Source: CAVVUF01 sp963751425
Lineage (GTDB): Bacteria; Chloroflexota; Anaerolineae; Anaerolineales; UBA4823
Reading direction: 5' to 3'
Length of the DNA: 64,000 nt
Assembly: GCA_963751425.1 (NCBI GenBank)
Contig: CAVVUF010000001.1
Location: 1,798,001 to 1,862,000 of the forward strand
Part shown: positions 1-9,526 of the stretch, piece by piece
Layout: every line of letters starts with the position of its first letter
Numbering within the stretch: the stretch's first letter is position 1
Position numbers and translations under genes: made by a program
The notes under the pieces: model-generated
Told to the model about the DNA's origin: nothing
Databases searched by the model: none
Seen by the model: only the letters and a program-made list of their open reading frames with translations

Positions 1-1
1 T

Positions 2-625
2 TTACTGACCCCGAGCAGGGCATATCCATTTTCGCCTATGCTCCTGAACGGGCAGTCCCAAAAGCTCTCGTCCCAGCATGCGATGCAGGATCGAAAAATC
101 GAGTCCCAAGGTCAGCTTGACCGAGCCCGAAAAATTTAATGCGGTCAGGAGGATTTGCTGGCAGGCAAGCTCTTTTGTCTGCATGCTTAGCAAGCGCAAG
201 AAAACCAGCCTGAGTCTCTTGCCTGAGTGAGTTTCCCAGGTAAACTCCCTGCGCAGCTCACCCGTGCGAAAGTCCAGCTCCCGGCGGAAGTCCGAGAACT
301 TGCTCTTCGCCAGGTCGAGGGTTTCGCCATCCAGCTCCAAACGCGTGTGCAGCCAATTGACGGTATTGACCATGAAGCACAAGCGATTCGAGATGCCTTT
401 ATAGGCAGAGGGTTCAGCGGTAAAACGTTCTTCATAAATACCGTTCAAGTAGACCCCCACCAGGCTCTCATCCGAATACCCCTCATCGAAAAATCCGCGC
501 ACCCCCTGGTGCTCATTGGCCAGTGAAAATAAGGATTCCGACACCTGGCTCCGATCTGCGTGAAACCCCTCTTCGATGATTTTCCAGGGGTGCACTTCCA
601 AATATTGATCAGCAATTTTTCCCAT
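2..625 (-). CDS. GH65 family glycoside phosphorylase, N-terminal part (frameshifted, truncated by window edge)
   Basis: The N-terminal 200 residues match the beta-sandwich domain of family GH65 disaccharide phosphorylases (kojibiose, maltose or trehalose phosphorylase). Visible family signatures are ESLFSLAN, GVRGFFDEGYS and GVYLNGIYE near residues 30-65. GH65 enzymes cleave alpha-glucosides with phosphate and are usually about 750 residues; the catalytic domain would lie left of the window. The frame closes at positions 2-4, but reading one base differently after the T-run near position 60 gives a natural continuation (WDCPFRSIGENGYALLGVS). The stop is therefore probably caused by one extra base. 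The start at 625 has a weak purine-rich site upstream. Sugar specificity cannot be told from this part. Confidence 0.75.
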   Translation of the reverse strand: MGKIADQYLEVHPWKIIEEGFHADRSQVSESLFSLANEHQGVRGFFDEGYSDESLVGVYLNGIYEERFTAEPSAYKGISNRLCFMVNTVNWLHTRLELDGETLDLAKSKFSDFRRELDFRTGELRREFTWETHSGKRLRLVFLRLLSMQTKELACQQILLTALNFSGSVKLTLGLDFSILHRMLGRELLGLPVQEHRRKWICPARGQ

Positions 626-850
626 TGGGTTCTTTTCCTATCTTCAAATTTCATTCAATCGTATTGTACAAGATTTTGGAAGGGCGGGCAAACTTATTCT
701 GGGTTTATAAAAAAAATGATAATTCTCTAGCGCAAAGTGCGATTCTTTGTCATAATAGATGTAGAGGTGCCAAATGAGCCAAATGCAGCCCGGTCAAATG
801 CTGGCTTATCGGCTTCCGATGTGTAATGGAACCATGAAAAGGAGGTTCTT

Positions 851-1534
851 ATGACGACAAGACTTACCTGGTATGGACACGCCACCCTGGGGTTGGAAAC
901 GGGCGGATTTCAAGTGCTGATCGACCCATTTTTCACCGGTAACCCGGCCGCGAGTGTGTCAGCGGATAAGATGATGGCAGATTTCATCTTGATCACGCAT
1001 GGGCACGGGGACCATGTCGGCGATGCCATCCCAATCGCCAAACGCACCCAGGCCACTGTGATCAGCAACCATGAGATTGCCACCTGGGCAGGCAACCAGG
1101 GCGTGAAAAGCCATGGGCAGCACCTGGGTGGCGGCTACAACCACCCCTTCGGCTACCTGAAGCTGACCCTGGCACTGCACGGCTCAGCCCTGCCAGATGG
1201 GTCGGATGGCGGTAACCCGGCAGGCTTTTTGCTCACCACACTGGATGAGAAGAAGATCTACCTGGCGGGCGATACGGGGCTCTTCGGCGATATGGCGTTG
1301 ATCGGGGAGGAGGGTCTCGACCTGGCCGTCATCCCAATTGGCGATAATTTCACCATGGGACCGGATGATGCCCTGCGGGCGGTCAAGCTGCTCAAACCCA
1401 AGGTTGTGATCCCAATCCATTTCGGCACCTGGGATTTGATCGCTCAGGATGCAGCTGCCTGGGCAGACCGGGTGAATAAGCAGACCGGAACACAGGTGGT
1501 GGTGCTCAAGCCAGGCGAGAGCTACACCGTCTAA
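851..1534 (+). CDS. UPF0173-type metal-dependent hydrolase (MBL fold)
   Basis: This is a complete 227-residue member of the UPF0173/YtkL family of small metallo-beta-lactamase-fold hydrolases. It begins with the typical TWYGHAT strand. The zinc motif is HGHGDH (about residues 50-55), followed by the AGDTG segment with a ligand Asp (about 140) and the HFGT segment near residue 197. Family length is about 225-230, so it is full length. The start is fixed by a strong ribosome binding site, AAGGAGG, seven bases upstream of ATG. The cellular substrate of this family is not established. It is probably monocistronic. Confidence 0.9.
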   Translation: MTTRLTWYGHATLGLETGGFQVLIDPFFTGNPAASVSADKMMADFILITHGHGDHVGDAIPIAKRTQATVISNHEIATWAGNQGVKSHGQHLGGGYNHPFGYLKLTLALHGSALPDGSDGGNPAGFLLTTLDEKKIYLAGDTGLFGDMALIGEEGLDLAVIPIGDNFTMGPDDALRAVKLLKPKVVIPIHFGTWDLIAQDAAAWADRVNKQTGTQVVVLKPGESYTV

Positions 1535-1571
1535 ACCAAAATCAGGTCTTAATATTCTGATAATCTTCGTC

Positions 1572-1580
1572 TGATATAAT
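1572..1580 (+). promoter_or_regulatory. extended -10 promoter element (TGATATAAT)
   Basis: A perfect TGnTATAAT extended -10 box lies 37 bases before the start of the molybdopterin oxidoreductase gene. No convincing -35 hexamer was seen at the expected distance, which extended -10 promoters tolerate. The same element recurs before several genes in this window. Confidence 0.5.
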
Positions 1581-1616
1581 GCACCTCGCCAGAGTTGGCA
1601 CCTCAGAGGAGGTAGC

Positions 1617-2258
1617 ATGTTTGACAGCATTTTTCGACGGAAAGAAACGCAAGAAAAGGTAAAAAAAGAGGGACGGCTGCCTCCCGGGCAGTCGCTGACC
1701 CAAAAGTTTCCCGTTTTGCACTACGGGCCTGTGCCAGGATTTAACCCAGCCAAGTGGGATTTCCGCGTGTGGGGAGAGGTGGAAGAGACCGTGCGCTGGA
1801 GCTGGGAAGAATTCAACCAGCTGCCTCGCACGAAGCTGGTGATGGATATTCACTGCGTGACACGCTGGAGCAAGTTTGACACCACCTGGGAGGGAGTTTC
1901 CGTCAGGACACTGGTGGAACAGGGGCTGATCAAGATCAAGCCGTCGGCGAAGTTTGTCATGCAGCACGCTGAATATGGCTTTACTGCCAACCTGTCACTG
2001 GAAGTGCTTTTGGGGGATAACTTTTTGATGGCGACCCATTATGATGGGCAACCCTTGACCCCTGACCACGGTTATCCCCTGCGTGGGGTGGTCGGCAATA
2101 TCGTCGGTAGGGAAGATTTGATGGTGCCATATTTTTGGAAAGGCGCCAAGTGGCTGCGAGGCCTGGAATTCACCACCACAGACCGGCCTGGTTTTTGGGA
2201 GCAGGCCGGGTATCACATGAACGCCGACATTTGGAAGGAAGAACGGTTCGGGTATTAG
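1617..2258 (+). CDS. sulfite oxidase-like molybdopterin-dependent oxidoreductase
   Basis: The 213-residue protein has the fold signature of the oxidoreductase molybdopterin-binding domain (sulfite oxidase/YedY group). The DIHCVTRWS segment near residue 80 carries the conserved Cys expected to ligate molybdenum. Later blocks (MQHAEYGF, DHGYPLRGVV, KWLRGLEF) are also typical of the group. There is no Tat signal peptide and no dimerisation domain, so this is the short, probably cytoplasmic form. The start ATG has an excellent AGAGGAGG site. Substrate and electron partner are unknown. It reads in the same direction as the following tldE-like gene, with a 14-base gap. Confidence 0.85.
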   Translation: MFDSIFRRKETQEKVKKEGRLPPGQSLTQKFPVLHYGPVPGFNPAKWDFRVWGEVEETVRWSWEEFNQLPRTKLVMDIHCVTRWSKFDTTWEGVSVRTLVEQGLIKIKPSAKFVMQHAEYGFTANLSLEVLLGDNFLMATHYDGQPLTPDHGYPLRGVVGNIVGREDLMVPYFWKGAKWLRGLEFTTTDRPGFWEQAGYHMNADIWKEERFGY

Positions 2259-2272
2259 CCGAGGGTAAGTGA

Positions 2273-3617
2273 ATGCTTGGAGAGGTAGAAGCACGCAGGC
2301 TGTGTGAGCAAACCCTGGCGCTGTGCGGCGGACAGGATGCAGAAGTGTTGTTATTTTCTGAAGATCTGGCACAGACTCGCTCTTCGAAGAACAACCTCGA
2401 GCCAGAGACAACAGAAACGAACACCAGCCTGGTTTTACAGATCTTCACCGGTTCGCATTCTGGTACCTCCACCATTCATCACCTGGATACCGAAGCGCTG
2501 GGGCTGGCTGTGGCACGCGCCAGGTCAAACGCCGAAACAACCCCAGAAGATCCCGATTATCCAGGGCTGCCTGAGCCTGCCCAATATATCCCTGTGGAAG
2601 CCTTCGATGCCGCCACGGCAGATTATCCCTCTGAGAATCGCAGAGATGCCAGTGCAGAACTGTGTAAGCTGGCGGAAAGCAAGGGTCTGACCTTCTCGGG
2701 AGCCTTTACCACCGGCAGTGGGGAGGTGTGCGTGGCGAATTCACGCGGTCTGCTGGCTTATACAACCTCAACGAATGCTGATTTCGAGAGTTGGGCAACG
2801 AGCGAGGATTCCTCCGGGTATGTGCACGCCTCTGCCTGGCGGGCAGCCGACCTGGATGTCAACCTTCTGGGGGGTGAAGCCCTGGAGAAAGCAGCCCTGG
2901 GACACAACCCCCGCTCCATAGAGACGGGTGAGTACAGTGTGGTAGTGGATCCCTATGTTACCGAGGAGCTGCTGCTAATGCTCAATTACCACAGTATGGG
3001 AGCATTGGAAGTATATTAATGGGCGTTCCTGGATGAATGGATTGATCGGCAAGCAAGCGCTGAGCGAGAAGGTGACAATTTGGGATGACGGGCTCGACCT
3101 GGCTGGACTGCCGATGCCTTTCGATTTCGAGGGGATGCCGAAGCAGCGCGTGACGCTTGTGCAGAATGGGGTGGTGCGTGGGTCAGTATACGACCGCACG
3201 ACAGCCGCCAAATTATGCGAAGCCAACACAGGGCACGCCATGCCGCCGACCTTCCGGAGGACTGGCCCGCTGGCCTCAAACCTATTCATGGCGGAGGGCG
3301 ATGCGACCATAGAGGAGATGATCCACTCGACAGAAAAGGGCCTGTATATCTCGCGCTTCTGGTATACGCACCTGCTTAGTCTGAAGGGCTGCGAGGTGAG
3401 CGGGATGACGCGTGATGGCGTGTTCCTGATTGAAAATGGGCAGGTCAGCTACCCGGTGAAAAACCTGCGCTTTATACAGTCTTACGTTGAAGCGCTGGCG
3501 AATGTTGAGAGGGTTGGAAAAGAGACCCGCTTGTTAGGGAGTGCACTGGGAGGGATAGCGGTGCGCGTGCCCGCTTTGAAGATCAGCAAGTTTAAATTCA
3601 CCGGAACCGTGGAATAA
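2273..3617 (+). CDS. TldE/PmbA-like metalloprotease-family protein (one frameshift)
   Basis: The two reading frames 2273-3019 and 3033-3617 together form one TldE/PmbA-like protein of about 447 residues, the usual family length. TldE is the partner of the TldD protease, in the complex that processes modified peptides and degrades unfolded proteins. The HExxxH metal motif of TldD is absent, as expected for TldE. Conserved blocks are the YHSMGALEVY region, GRSWMNGLIGKQ, and the C-terminal GVFLIENGQVSYPVKNLRF block. The break is at about 3018, where removing one T joins VY to NGRSWMNG. No tldD gene is visible in the window. Only the break makes the gene look split. Confidence 0.85.
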
Positions 3618-3618
3618 A

Positions 3619-4959
3619 TTATGATGCGCTGGGGGTGAAGCGCATGGCGTGCATGGATTTGCCTACCATGCGGAAGGCGCGCTGTTCGGCTTCGTAGCGA
3701 ATGCGCTCGTAATCGAGGGTCAGAAATTTGCCCTGACGGTAAAGGAGCTGGCCGTCACACCAGACATAGGCGACGTCACCGGGATGGGCCGTGTAAACAA
3801 CCCCGGCTGCCAGGTCATGGCGCGGCAGCCAGTGCGGGGCCTGCGTATCCAGCAGGAGCAAGTCGGCAGGGCGCCCGGGTGCCAGGAGGCCGCTGGAGGT
3901 AGAATCCCAGGGCGGAGGCGGAGCCTGGGTGGCTAAGCGCAGAAGCTGTTGGACGGGCAAGGCGGTGGCATCGGCAGTCAAGCCTTTTTGATAGAGACCC
4001 GCCAGGCGCATCACTTCCATCAAGTTCAGGTCGCTGTTGGAGGCGGGGCCGTCGGTGCCCAGGGCAACCCTGACCTTGCGGCGGAGCATCTCCAGGATGG
4101 GCGGCATCTGCATGGCCAGCTTTTGGTAAGTCTTGGGGGTATGCGCCACAAACACGCCTTTTTCCGCCAGGATACTGTAGTCTAGCTCTTGTAAGACGTT
4201 GCAGTGAGCCAGCGAGAGCCGGGCGGGGCAAGTCGAACAAGCCGGTAGAGGCAACCTGGGCTACCGGCGTGAGGCCATAGCGGGCCAGTGAATCCCGCAC
4301 CTGCTCGGAGGATTCGCTCAGGTGCAGGTGGGCGCCCACCCCCAGGCGCTGGGCTTCATCCGCAAAACGGCGCAGCACTGCGGGCGAGTCCATGTAGGGT
4401 GAATGCGGCCCCATGCTGGCGAGGATGCGCCCACCCGCCCCCTGATCCCAGCGTTCTACGAAGGCCACCGTATCTTCGAAAGTCTTGCGCCCCAGCTCCT
4501 GCTCCGGCGGCAGGCCGAAGTGACACCAGGCCAGGTTGGCTTTCATCCCGCTGGATTCCACCACCTGGGCGACCTGGTCCATCCAGAAGTAATGGTCGGC
4601 AAAGCCGACGATGCCGGCGCGGAGCATCTCGGCAGCCGCCAGGGCTGCGCCCCAGTAGACATCTTCTTCTTCGAGGGCCGATTCGGCGACCCAGATGCGC
4701 TCGTTCAGCCAGCGCTCAAAGGGTAGGTCCTCCGCCCAGCCGCGCTCCAGGGTCATGGCGGCGTGGGTGTGGGCGTTGAAAAATGCCGGCAGGGCCACCA
4801 TCTCTCCGGCCCGGGATGATAGATTTGGGGGATAAAAGAAGTCCGGGATATCCCCTACGCGAAGATAGTAGTCCCCATCGATGGCAATATCGACGTGCGG
4901 GAGGATGCGCTCCTGGTCGTCGAGGGTGATGCGGTGACATCCTGGATCAAGGTACGCAT
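3619..4959 (-). CDS. amidohydrolase of the SAH/MTA deaminase (chlorohydrolase) type, two frameshifts
   Basis: Frames 3815-4801 and 3619-4254 plus an upstream piece reconstruct one amidohydrolase of about 445 residues. The metal-dependent amidohydrolase signature PAFFNAHTHAAM is present, as are the later HLHLSES, LAHC and GTDGPASNSDLN blocks that define 5'-methylthioadenosine/S-adenosylhomocysteine deaminase-like enzymes. Frame breaks lie at about 4230 (between TGLFDLP and SLAHCNVL) and about 4940, in a G-run just after the start. With the second corrected, the protein begins MRTLIQGCHRITLDD at ATG 4957-4959, which has a GAGG site upstream. The physiological substrate, a nucleoside or related amine, is inferred only from the family. 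Confidence 0.82.
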
Positions 4960-5050
4960 TGTTTTACCTCAAAAAAACTTAACAAAGCGGAGCCTGCGGA
5001 GAAACAACCGATAAACATGAAAAGATGGACACGGAAAAATCGTAAGCGCA

Positions 5051-5086
5051 GGAAAATTCGGATTTTTAAAAAATCCGATTTTCTCC
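5051..5086 (-). terminator. possible hairpin terminator after the RNase Z gene
   Basis: An AT-rich inverted repeat, TCGGATT...AATCCGA with a short loop, lies about 110 bases beyond the end of the RNase Z gene. On the minus strand it is followed by a short T-run. The stem is only 7-8 bp. Confidence 0.3.
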
Positions 5087-5195
5087 ATTTTTCAAAGCTC
5101 TTTCCGTGTACGCTTTTAGGTTTTTCTCTGCGTTCTTTTGGCTCTGCAGCTCACGTTAATGGATTCTTGCTGTATATCCACATAAAGGATTTCGT

Positions 5196-6149
5196 CTAAT
5201 CGGGCTCTGTGGTGCTTTCGACCCGGGCAAATTCGCCGCGCTTGACCTGGTAGATATCGAAATCACGGGCGACGACGGCGGCGGGGAAGATGGCCTGCGC
5301 TTCGGCGAGCACATCCCGCTCCCGGTAGCGGCGGGAGATGTGGGTGAGGATCAAGTGCTTGACGCCCACGCGGACGGCCAGCTCGGCGGCGCGGCGGGCG
5401 GTGAGGTGGGCGAACTGGTCCGCCATGTCGACCTCTTCGTCGAGGTAGGTGGCTTCGATGACCAGGGCATCGGCGTTCTGGCAGACGACTTCCAGGTCCT
5501 GGGTGCGGCCCACATCGCCCACGTGCACCAGGCGGATGCCTTCGCGCACCGGGCCGAGCACCTCTTCGGGCTGGACCGTCCTGCCATCGGGCAAGGTGAC
5601 GACTTGCCCGTTGACCAGGTCGCGCCGCCAGGGGCCGGGAGGAATGTTGAGCGCTTCAGCTTTTTCTGGCAGGAAGGGACGGCGCTCTTTTTCTTCGAAG
5701 AGGAAACCGAAGCAGTCTGGGCCGCGGTGCCAGACCGGGAAGGCGGAAACCGAGAAATCATCGTCTCGAAGATCAGACCGGGCTGGATCTCGCGCAGAGT
5801 GCAGCGACATGGGCGGCTCGGCGCCGCGCAGCACCACGCCAAAGATCAGCTCACGGATGCGGTCCAGCGCCCACGGCCTCCGAAGATCTCCAGCTCTTCG
5901 ATCGTCTCCCAACGGGAGAAGGTGGAGATCAGCCCCGCCAAGCCCAGGATGTGGTCGAGGTGCCCGTGGGTGATCAAGACTGCGGTTGAGGCGCTTGAAG
6001 CCCAGCCCCGACTGGAGGATCTGGCGCTGGGTGCCTTCGCCGCAGTCGATCAGGAAGCGGTATTCGTTGTGGATGACCACCTGGGCAGAGAGACCGCGCC
6101 GGACGGAGGGGGCGGAGGCGGAGGTGCCGAGGAAGACGATTTCGAACAA
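5196..6149 (-). CDS. rnz: ribonuclease Z (four compensating frame breaks)
   Basis: The start (FEIVFLGTSASAPS...FLIDCGEGTQRQI) and the end (HLTARRAAELA...LILTHISRRY) are diagnostic of tRNase Z, the endonuclease that removes 3' trailers from tRNA precursors. One continuous frame of 317 codons exists. However, in about 5885-5978 the family sequence, including the zinc motif THGHLDH followed by LGLAGLISTFSRW, appears only in another frame. The same happens in a short stretch at about 5768-5800 (LREIQPGLIFE). The gene thus has two pairs of compensating single-base indels, and a plain translation hides the catalytic motif. The whole protein would be about 317 residues, normal for the family. Confidence 0.85.
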   Translation of the reverse strand: MFEIVFLGTSASAPSVRRGLSAQVVIHNEYRFLIDCGEGTQRQILQSGLGFKRLNRSLDHPRAPRPHPGLGGADLHLLPLGDDRRAGDLRRPWALDRIRELIFGVVLRGAEPPMSLHSARDPARSDLRDDDFSVSAFPVWHRGPDCFGFLFEEKERRPFLPEKAEALNIPPGPWRRDLVNGQVVTLPDGRTVQPEEVLGPVREGIRLVHVGDVGRTQDLEVVCQNADALVIEATYLDEEVDMADQFAHLTARRAAELAVRVGVKHLILTHISRRYRERDVLAEAQAIFPAAVVARDFDIYQVKRGEFARVESTTEPD

Positions 6150-6212
6150 GAGGGGAATCCTTCAGTCAGAGATAAGCAATTTTACCTTAAGCCTACGGTT
6201 AGGGTGAAAGGT

Positions 6213-6221
6213 TGTTATAAT
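6213..6221 (+). promoter_or_regulatory. extended -10 promoter element (TGTTATAAT) before holB
   Basis: A perfect TGnTATAAT element lies 24 bases upstream of the holB start. It is in the gap to the divergently transcribed RNase Z gene. No good -35 box is visible. Confidence 0.5.
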
Positions 6222-6244
6222 CTGTAAAGAACAGGATTTTAATC

Positions 6245-7255
6245 ATGAACTGGTCTCTTCTCGGGCATGAATGGGCGGTGGACCTGCTGAGCCAGCACGT
6301 GGCGCAGGGGCAGGTGCGGCACGCCTATCTGCTGACCGGGCCGCAGGGGGTGGGACGCCGGACGCTGGCGCTCAGGCTGGCGCAGGCGCTGAACTGCCCT
6401 CAGCCGGTTTCTCCTGGGCAGCCCTGCCTGAAATGCTCCACCTGCCAGCGCATCCAGAAAGATGGCTTACACGGACCTGAGCGTGGTGCAGGCAGAGCAG
6501 GCGGGCGGGACGCTGAAGGTGGAGCAGGTGCGTGAGCTGCAGCACTCCCTCTCGCTGGCGCCTTACGAGGGGCGCTACCGGGTGGCGCTGCTGCTGCGCT
6601 TCGAGGAAGCGCACCCTTCGGCTGCCAACGCCCTCCTGAAAACGCTGGAAGAACCCTCGCCCCAGGTGGTGCTGGTTTTGACGGCAGAGAGCGCCGAGAG
6701 CCTGCTGCCAACCATCGTCAGCCGCTGCGAGGTGCTGCGCTTGAGACCGTTGGGTGCTGGAAGACCTGAAGACCGGGCTGCAAGCATCCTATGGGCTGGA
6801 GGTAGAACGGGCGGAGCTGCTGGCGCACCTCTCGGCAGGCAGGCCGGGGGTAGCCCTGCACCTGCACGAAAATCCTGATGAAATGGAGCAGCGCCAGGAA
6901 TGGCTGGATGACCTGTACCGCCTGATCGCTTCCAACCGGGTGAAGCGCTTTGCCTATCTCGCGCCGCTGCTCGAAAAAAGATGAGAAAGAGAAGCTTTAT
7001 AACATCCTGCTGACCTGGCTTTCTTTCTGGCGCGATGTCCTGATGGCTGCGGCTGGGGCAGAAGCGGCAGTCGTCAACCTGGATTGGGAGCCGGAAATCA
7101 ATGACATCGCCAGCCGGCTGGATGTCCCCTCGGCCAGGGGGGCAGTCAGCGCCATTGAGCGTACGCTTGATCAACTGGATCGAAACATCAATACCCGCCT
7201 GGCGGGAGAGGTGTTGATGCTGGATTTACCGGTGCTGCCAACCGTAAGGGGATAA
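6245..7255 (+). CDS. holB: DNA polymerase III delta' subunit (three frameshifts)
   Basis: Successive frames 6245-6535, 6462-6878, 6754-6984 and 6950-7255 reconstruct a clamp-loader delta' subunit of about 330 residues. Evidence includes a P-loop region GPQGVGRRTLA (residues 33-43) and a zinc-binding cluster in CPQPVSPGQPCLKCSTC. The sensor-like block ANALLKTLEEP and the PTIVSRC motif (SRC of clamp loaders) are also present. Breaks occur near 6470, 6755 and 6975; the last lies in a run of six A. The N-terminal 'GHEWAVDLLSQHV...RHAYLLTGP' is standard for HolB. Its job is to load the beta clamp with delta and tau/gamma. It is followed by a sensor kinase gene with its own promoter. Confidence 0.85.
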
Positions 7256-7355
7256 ATAGGATCCGCTAATCATCACTAATTGAGGCGCAATGAATAAGAG
7301 CGAGCGCTAAGCACAAATTTGGCACTTCACTTGTGCCTATCCCTTTCAACAAGTA

Positions 7356-7364
7356 TGCTATACT
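7356..7364 (+). promoter_or_regulatory. extended -10 promoter element (TGCTATACT)
   Basis: TGnTATACT lies ten bases before the ATG of the GAF kinase gene. Transcription from it would start about four bases before or at the start codon, implying a leaderless or nearly leaderless mRNA. No Shine-Dalgarno sequence precedes the ATG, which fits. Confidence 0.45.
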
Positions 7365-7374
7365 TTGAATTGCG

Positions 7375-9495
7375 ATGGAAGAAGCACCCCAAACCAACCT
7401 ATCGCTGAAAAGCAACGAAACCGCCCAGGCTTCGCTGGAATTGCTTTACCACATCAGCCGAGAGCTGGTCACCGTCCTGGACCTGCGGACGGTACTGGAA
7501 CGCGTGGTCTACCTTTCCATGCAGACCACAGGCGCGATCAGCGGCACCATTATCGTCATGGATGACAGCGGGCGACCGATTGAGTTGGCGATCATTTTCG
7601 GTGGAGAGGTTCACGATCAGACTACACAGCGCCTGCGAGTGACGTTGGAAAAAGGGCTGGCAGGCTGGGTGGTGCGCAACCGCCAGGCTGCCTTGATCCC
7701 CGATACCAGCCAGGATGAACGCTGGATGCTGCAGCAGTACGACCTGGTCGAAAAGACCAGTCCGAAGTCCGCAGTATGCGCACCCCTGCTGGTGCACGAA
7801 AAGCTGATCGGGGTGATGACCCTGGTGCACCCTAAGGCGGGCTTTTTCACTCCCGACCACCTGGCATTAGGCCAGGCTATCGCCGACCAGGCCGGGATCG
7901 CCGTTTTGAACGCCCGCCTGTACCAGGAGAGCCAGCGCCAGGCACGCGTGATGACCGCCCTGGCTGAGAGCGCGGCGACGATCACCGGCAGCCTGAACCT
8001 GGAGGATGTGCTCAACCGTATTTTGGAGCAGATCAGCCAGGCATTGTCCGTCGAAGCAGTGTCCCTGGCACTGAGCGATGCAGATAAAACAGAGCTGGTT
8101 GTCAAGGCGGCTACGGGCTGGAACAGGCAGAACTTCGTCAATTTACGGTTCAAGATCGGGCAAGGGATTGCGGGCTGGGCTGCCCGCGAAGGCCGGGGAG
8201 TAGTCGTCCCCGATGTGAAGAGCGACCCGCGCCATGATCCCGAAACCGAGCAGCGCACCGGCCTGGAGACACGCGCGATCGCTTGCGCTCCGCTGCGCTA
8301 CCGGGGCCAGGTGATCGGTGTGCTGGAGGCGATCAACCCGACGGCGGGGCAGTTCGATCCAGATGCTCTGCTGGTGCTTACCGGCATCGGCAGCCTGGCG
8401 GGCACCGCTGTGCGCCATGCGCAGCTCTTCGAGCGCCTGCAAGCCGCTCACCAGAGCTACCGGGAGCTCTTCGATGACAGCATCGATCCGATCCTGATCA
8501 GCGACTGTGACGGCAAAATCGTTGAAGCCAACCGGCAGGCGGTGCTTGCCAGCAGCTACGATAAAGCCACCTTGTGCACGATGACCATTCACCAACTGCA
8601 TGCGATCGACCAGGAACAGTTGGGAGAAGGATTCCGAAACCTGGCTTCGCTGAAGACTTTCTCTTACGAATCTCGCTTGCGCACCCGGCTGGGACGGGAG
8701 CTGCCCATCCAAGTTTACGTACGCCAGATCGAGATCGAGGAGGTCACCCACATCCAGTGGATCCTGCGCGACATCACCGAACGTAAGAACCTGGACACGA
8801 TGCGCGATGACCTGATCTCGATGATCTACCATGACCTGCGCTCTCCGCTGGCAAATGTGGTTTCGAGCCTGGATGTGCTGGAAAGTATGCTCCCGGACGA
8901 AGAAGACCCCACCTTGCACTCCGTGCTGATCATCGCGCAGCGCTCCACTGAGCGCATTCAGCGCCTGACCAATTCGCTGCTGGATATCAACCGGCTGGAG
9001 GCAGGGCAGTCCATTGCCTCGATGCAGCCGGCTGACCCCCTGCTGCTGATCAATGAAGCAATTGAGCTGGCTGCCCCAATGATTGAAGGCAAGAACCAGA
9101 AGATCGAGAAGGATCTGCCCGTAGAATTGCCGCTGGTCAGCGCAGACGCGGAGATGATCCGCCGGGTGGTGACCAACTTGCTGGAGAATGCCTCCAAATA
9201 TACCTCCCAGGAGAGCCTGGTGCGCATCGGCGCACAGCCGGTCGGCGATTGGCTGCACATTTGGGTCATCGACAACGGACCAGGCATCCCGGCCAGTGAG
9301 CATGAGCGCATCTTCGATAAATTCACCCGCCTCAACAACCGCGAGAAAGCCAAGGGCATGGGGCTGGGGTTGGCATACTGCCGGCTGGCGGTGCAGGGGC
9401 ACGGTGGGAAGATTTGGGTTGAAAGCGAACCTGGGGCGGGAGCCAAATTTACCTTTACTCTCCCGATTATTAAAGATGAGATTCTCCAGACCTGA
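7375..9495 (+). CDS. GAF-GAF-PAS sensor histidine kinase
   Basis: The intact 706-residue protein has no transmembrane segment, so it should be a cytoplasmic sensor kinase. Order: GAF domain (about 20-185), second GAF (about 195-355), PAS (about 365-475), HisKA dimerisation domain and HATPase domain (about 590-700). The phosphoacceptor is His486 in YHDLRSP. The ATP lid motifs are complete: N box NLLENASKYT, G1 DNGPGIP and G2 GMGLGLAYC. The GAF domains probably sense a small ligand or redox state. No response regulator is adjacent, so this is an orphan kinase. The following MBL-type gene begins 31 bases downstream. Confidence 0.93.
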   Translation: MEEAPQTNLSLKSNETAQASLELLYHISRELVTVLDLRTVLERVVYLSMQTTGAISGTIIVMDDSGRPIELAIIFGGEVHDQTTQRLRVTLEKGLAGWVVRNRQAALIPDTSQDERWMLQQYDLVEKTSPKSAVCAPLLVHEKLIGVMTLVHPKAGFFTPDHLALGQAIADQAGIAVLNARLYQESQRQARVMTALAESAATITGSLNLEDVLNRILEQISQALSVEAVSLALSDADKTELVVKAATGWNRQNFVNLRFKIGQGIAGWAAREGRGVVVPDVKSDPRHDPETEQRTGLETRAIACAPLRYRGQVIGVLEAINPTAGQFDPDALLVLTGIGSLAGTAVRHAQLFERLQAAHQSYRELFDDSIDPILISDCDGKIVEANRQAVLASSYDKATLCTMTIHQLHAIDQEQLGEGFRNLASLKTFSYESRLRTRLGRELPIQVYVRQIEIEEVTHIQWILRDITERKNLDTMRDDLISMIYHDLRSPLANVVSSLDVLESMLPDEEDPTLHSVLIIAQRSTERIQRLTNSLLDINRLEAGQSIASMQPADPLLLINEAIELAAPMIEGKNQKIEKDLPVELPLVSADAEMIRRVVTNLLENASKYTSQESLVRIGAQPVGDWLHIWVIDNGPGIPASEHERIFDKFTRLNNREKAKGMGLGLAYCRLAVQGHGGKIWVESEPGAGAKFTFTLPIIKDEILQT

Positions 9496-9526
9496 GCGGT
9501 CTTAACCTGATAAAAAGGAAGCTGGT

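Noticed and set aside
5017..5199. 60-codon ORF between the amidohydrolase and RNase Z genes
   Set aside because: Lys/Arg/Phe-rich composition follows the local AT-rich hairpin; no ribosome site, no homology.
5340..6227. Plus-strand ORF of 295 codons opposite RNase Z
   Set aside because: Low-complexity Gly/Ala/Asp content, no domain; the other strand encodes a clear RNase Z.
8143..9402. Long minus-strand ORF (419 codons) inside the GAF-GAF-PAS kinase gene
   Set aside because: It is antisense to an intact, well-supported kinase gene and has no recognisable domain; GC-rich genes produce such mirror ORFs.
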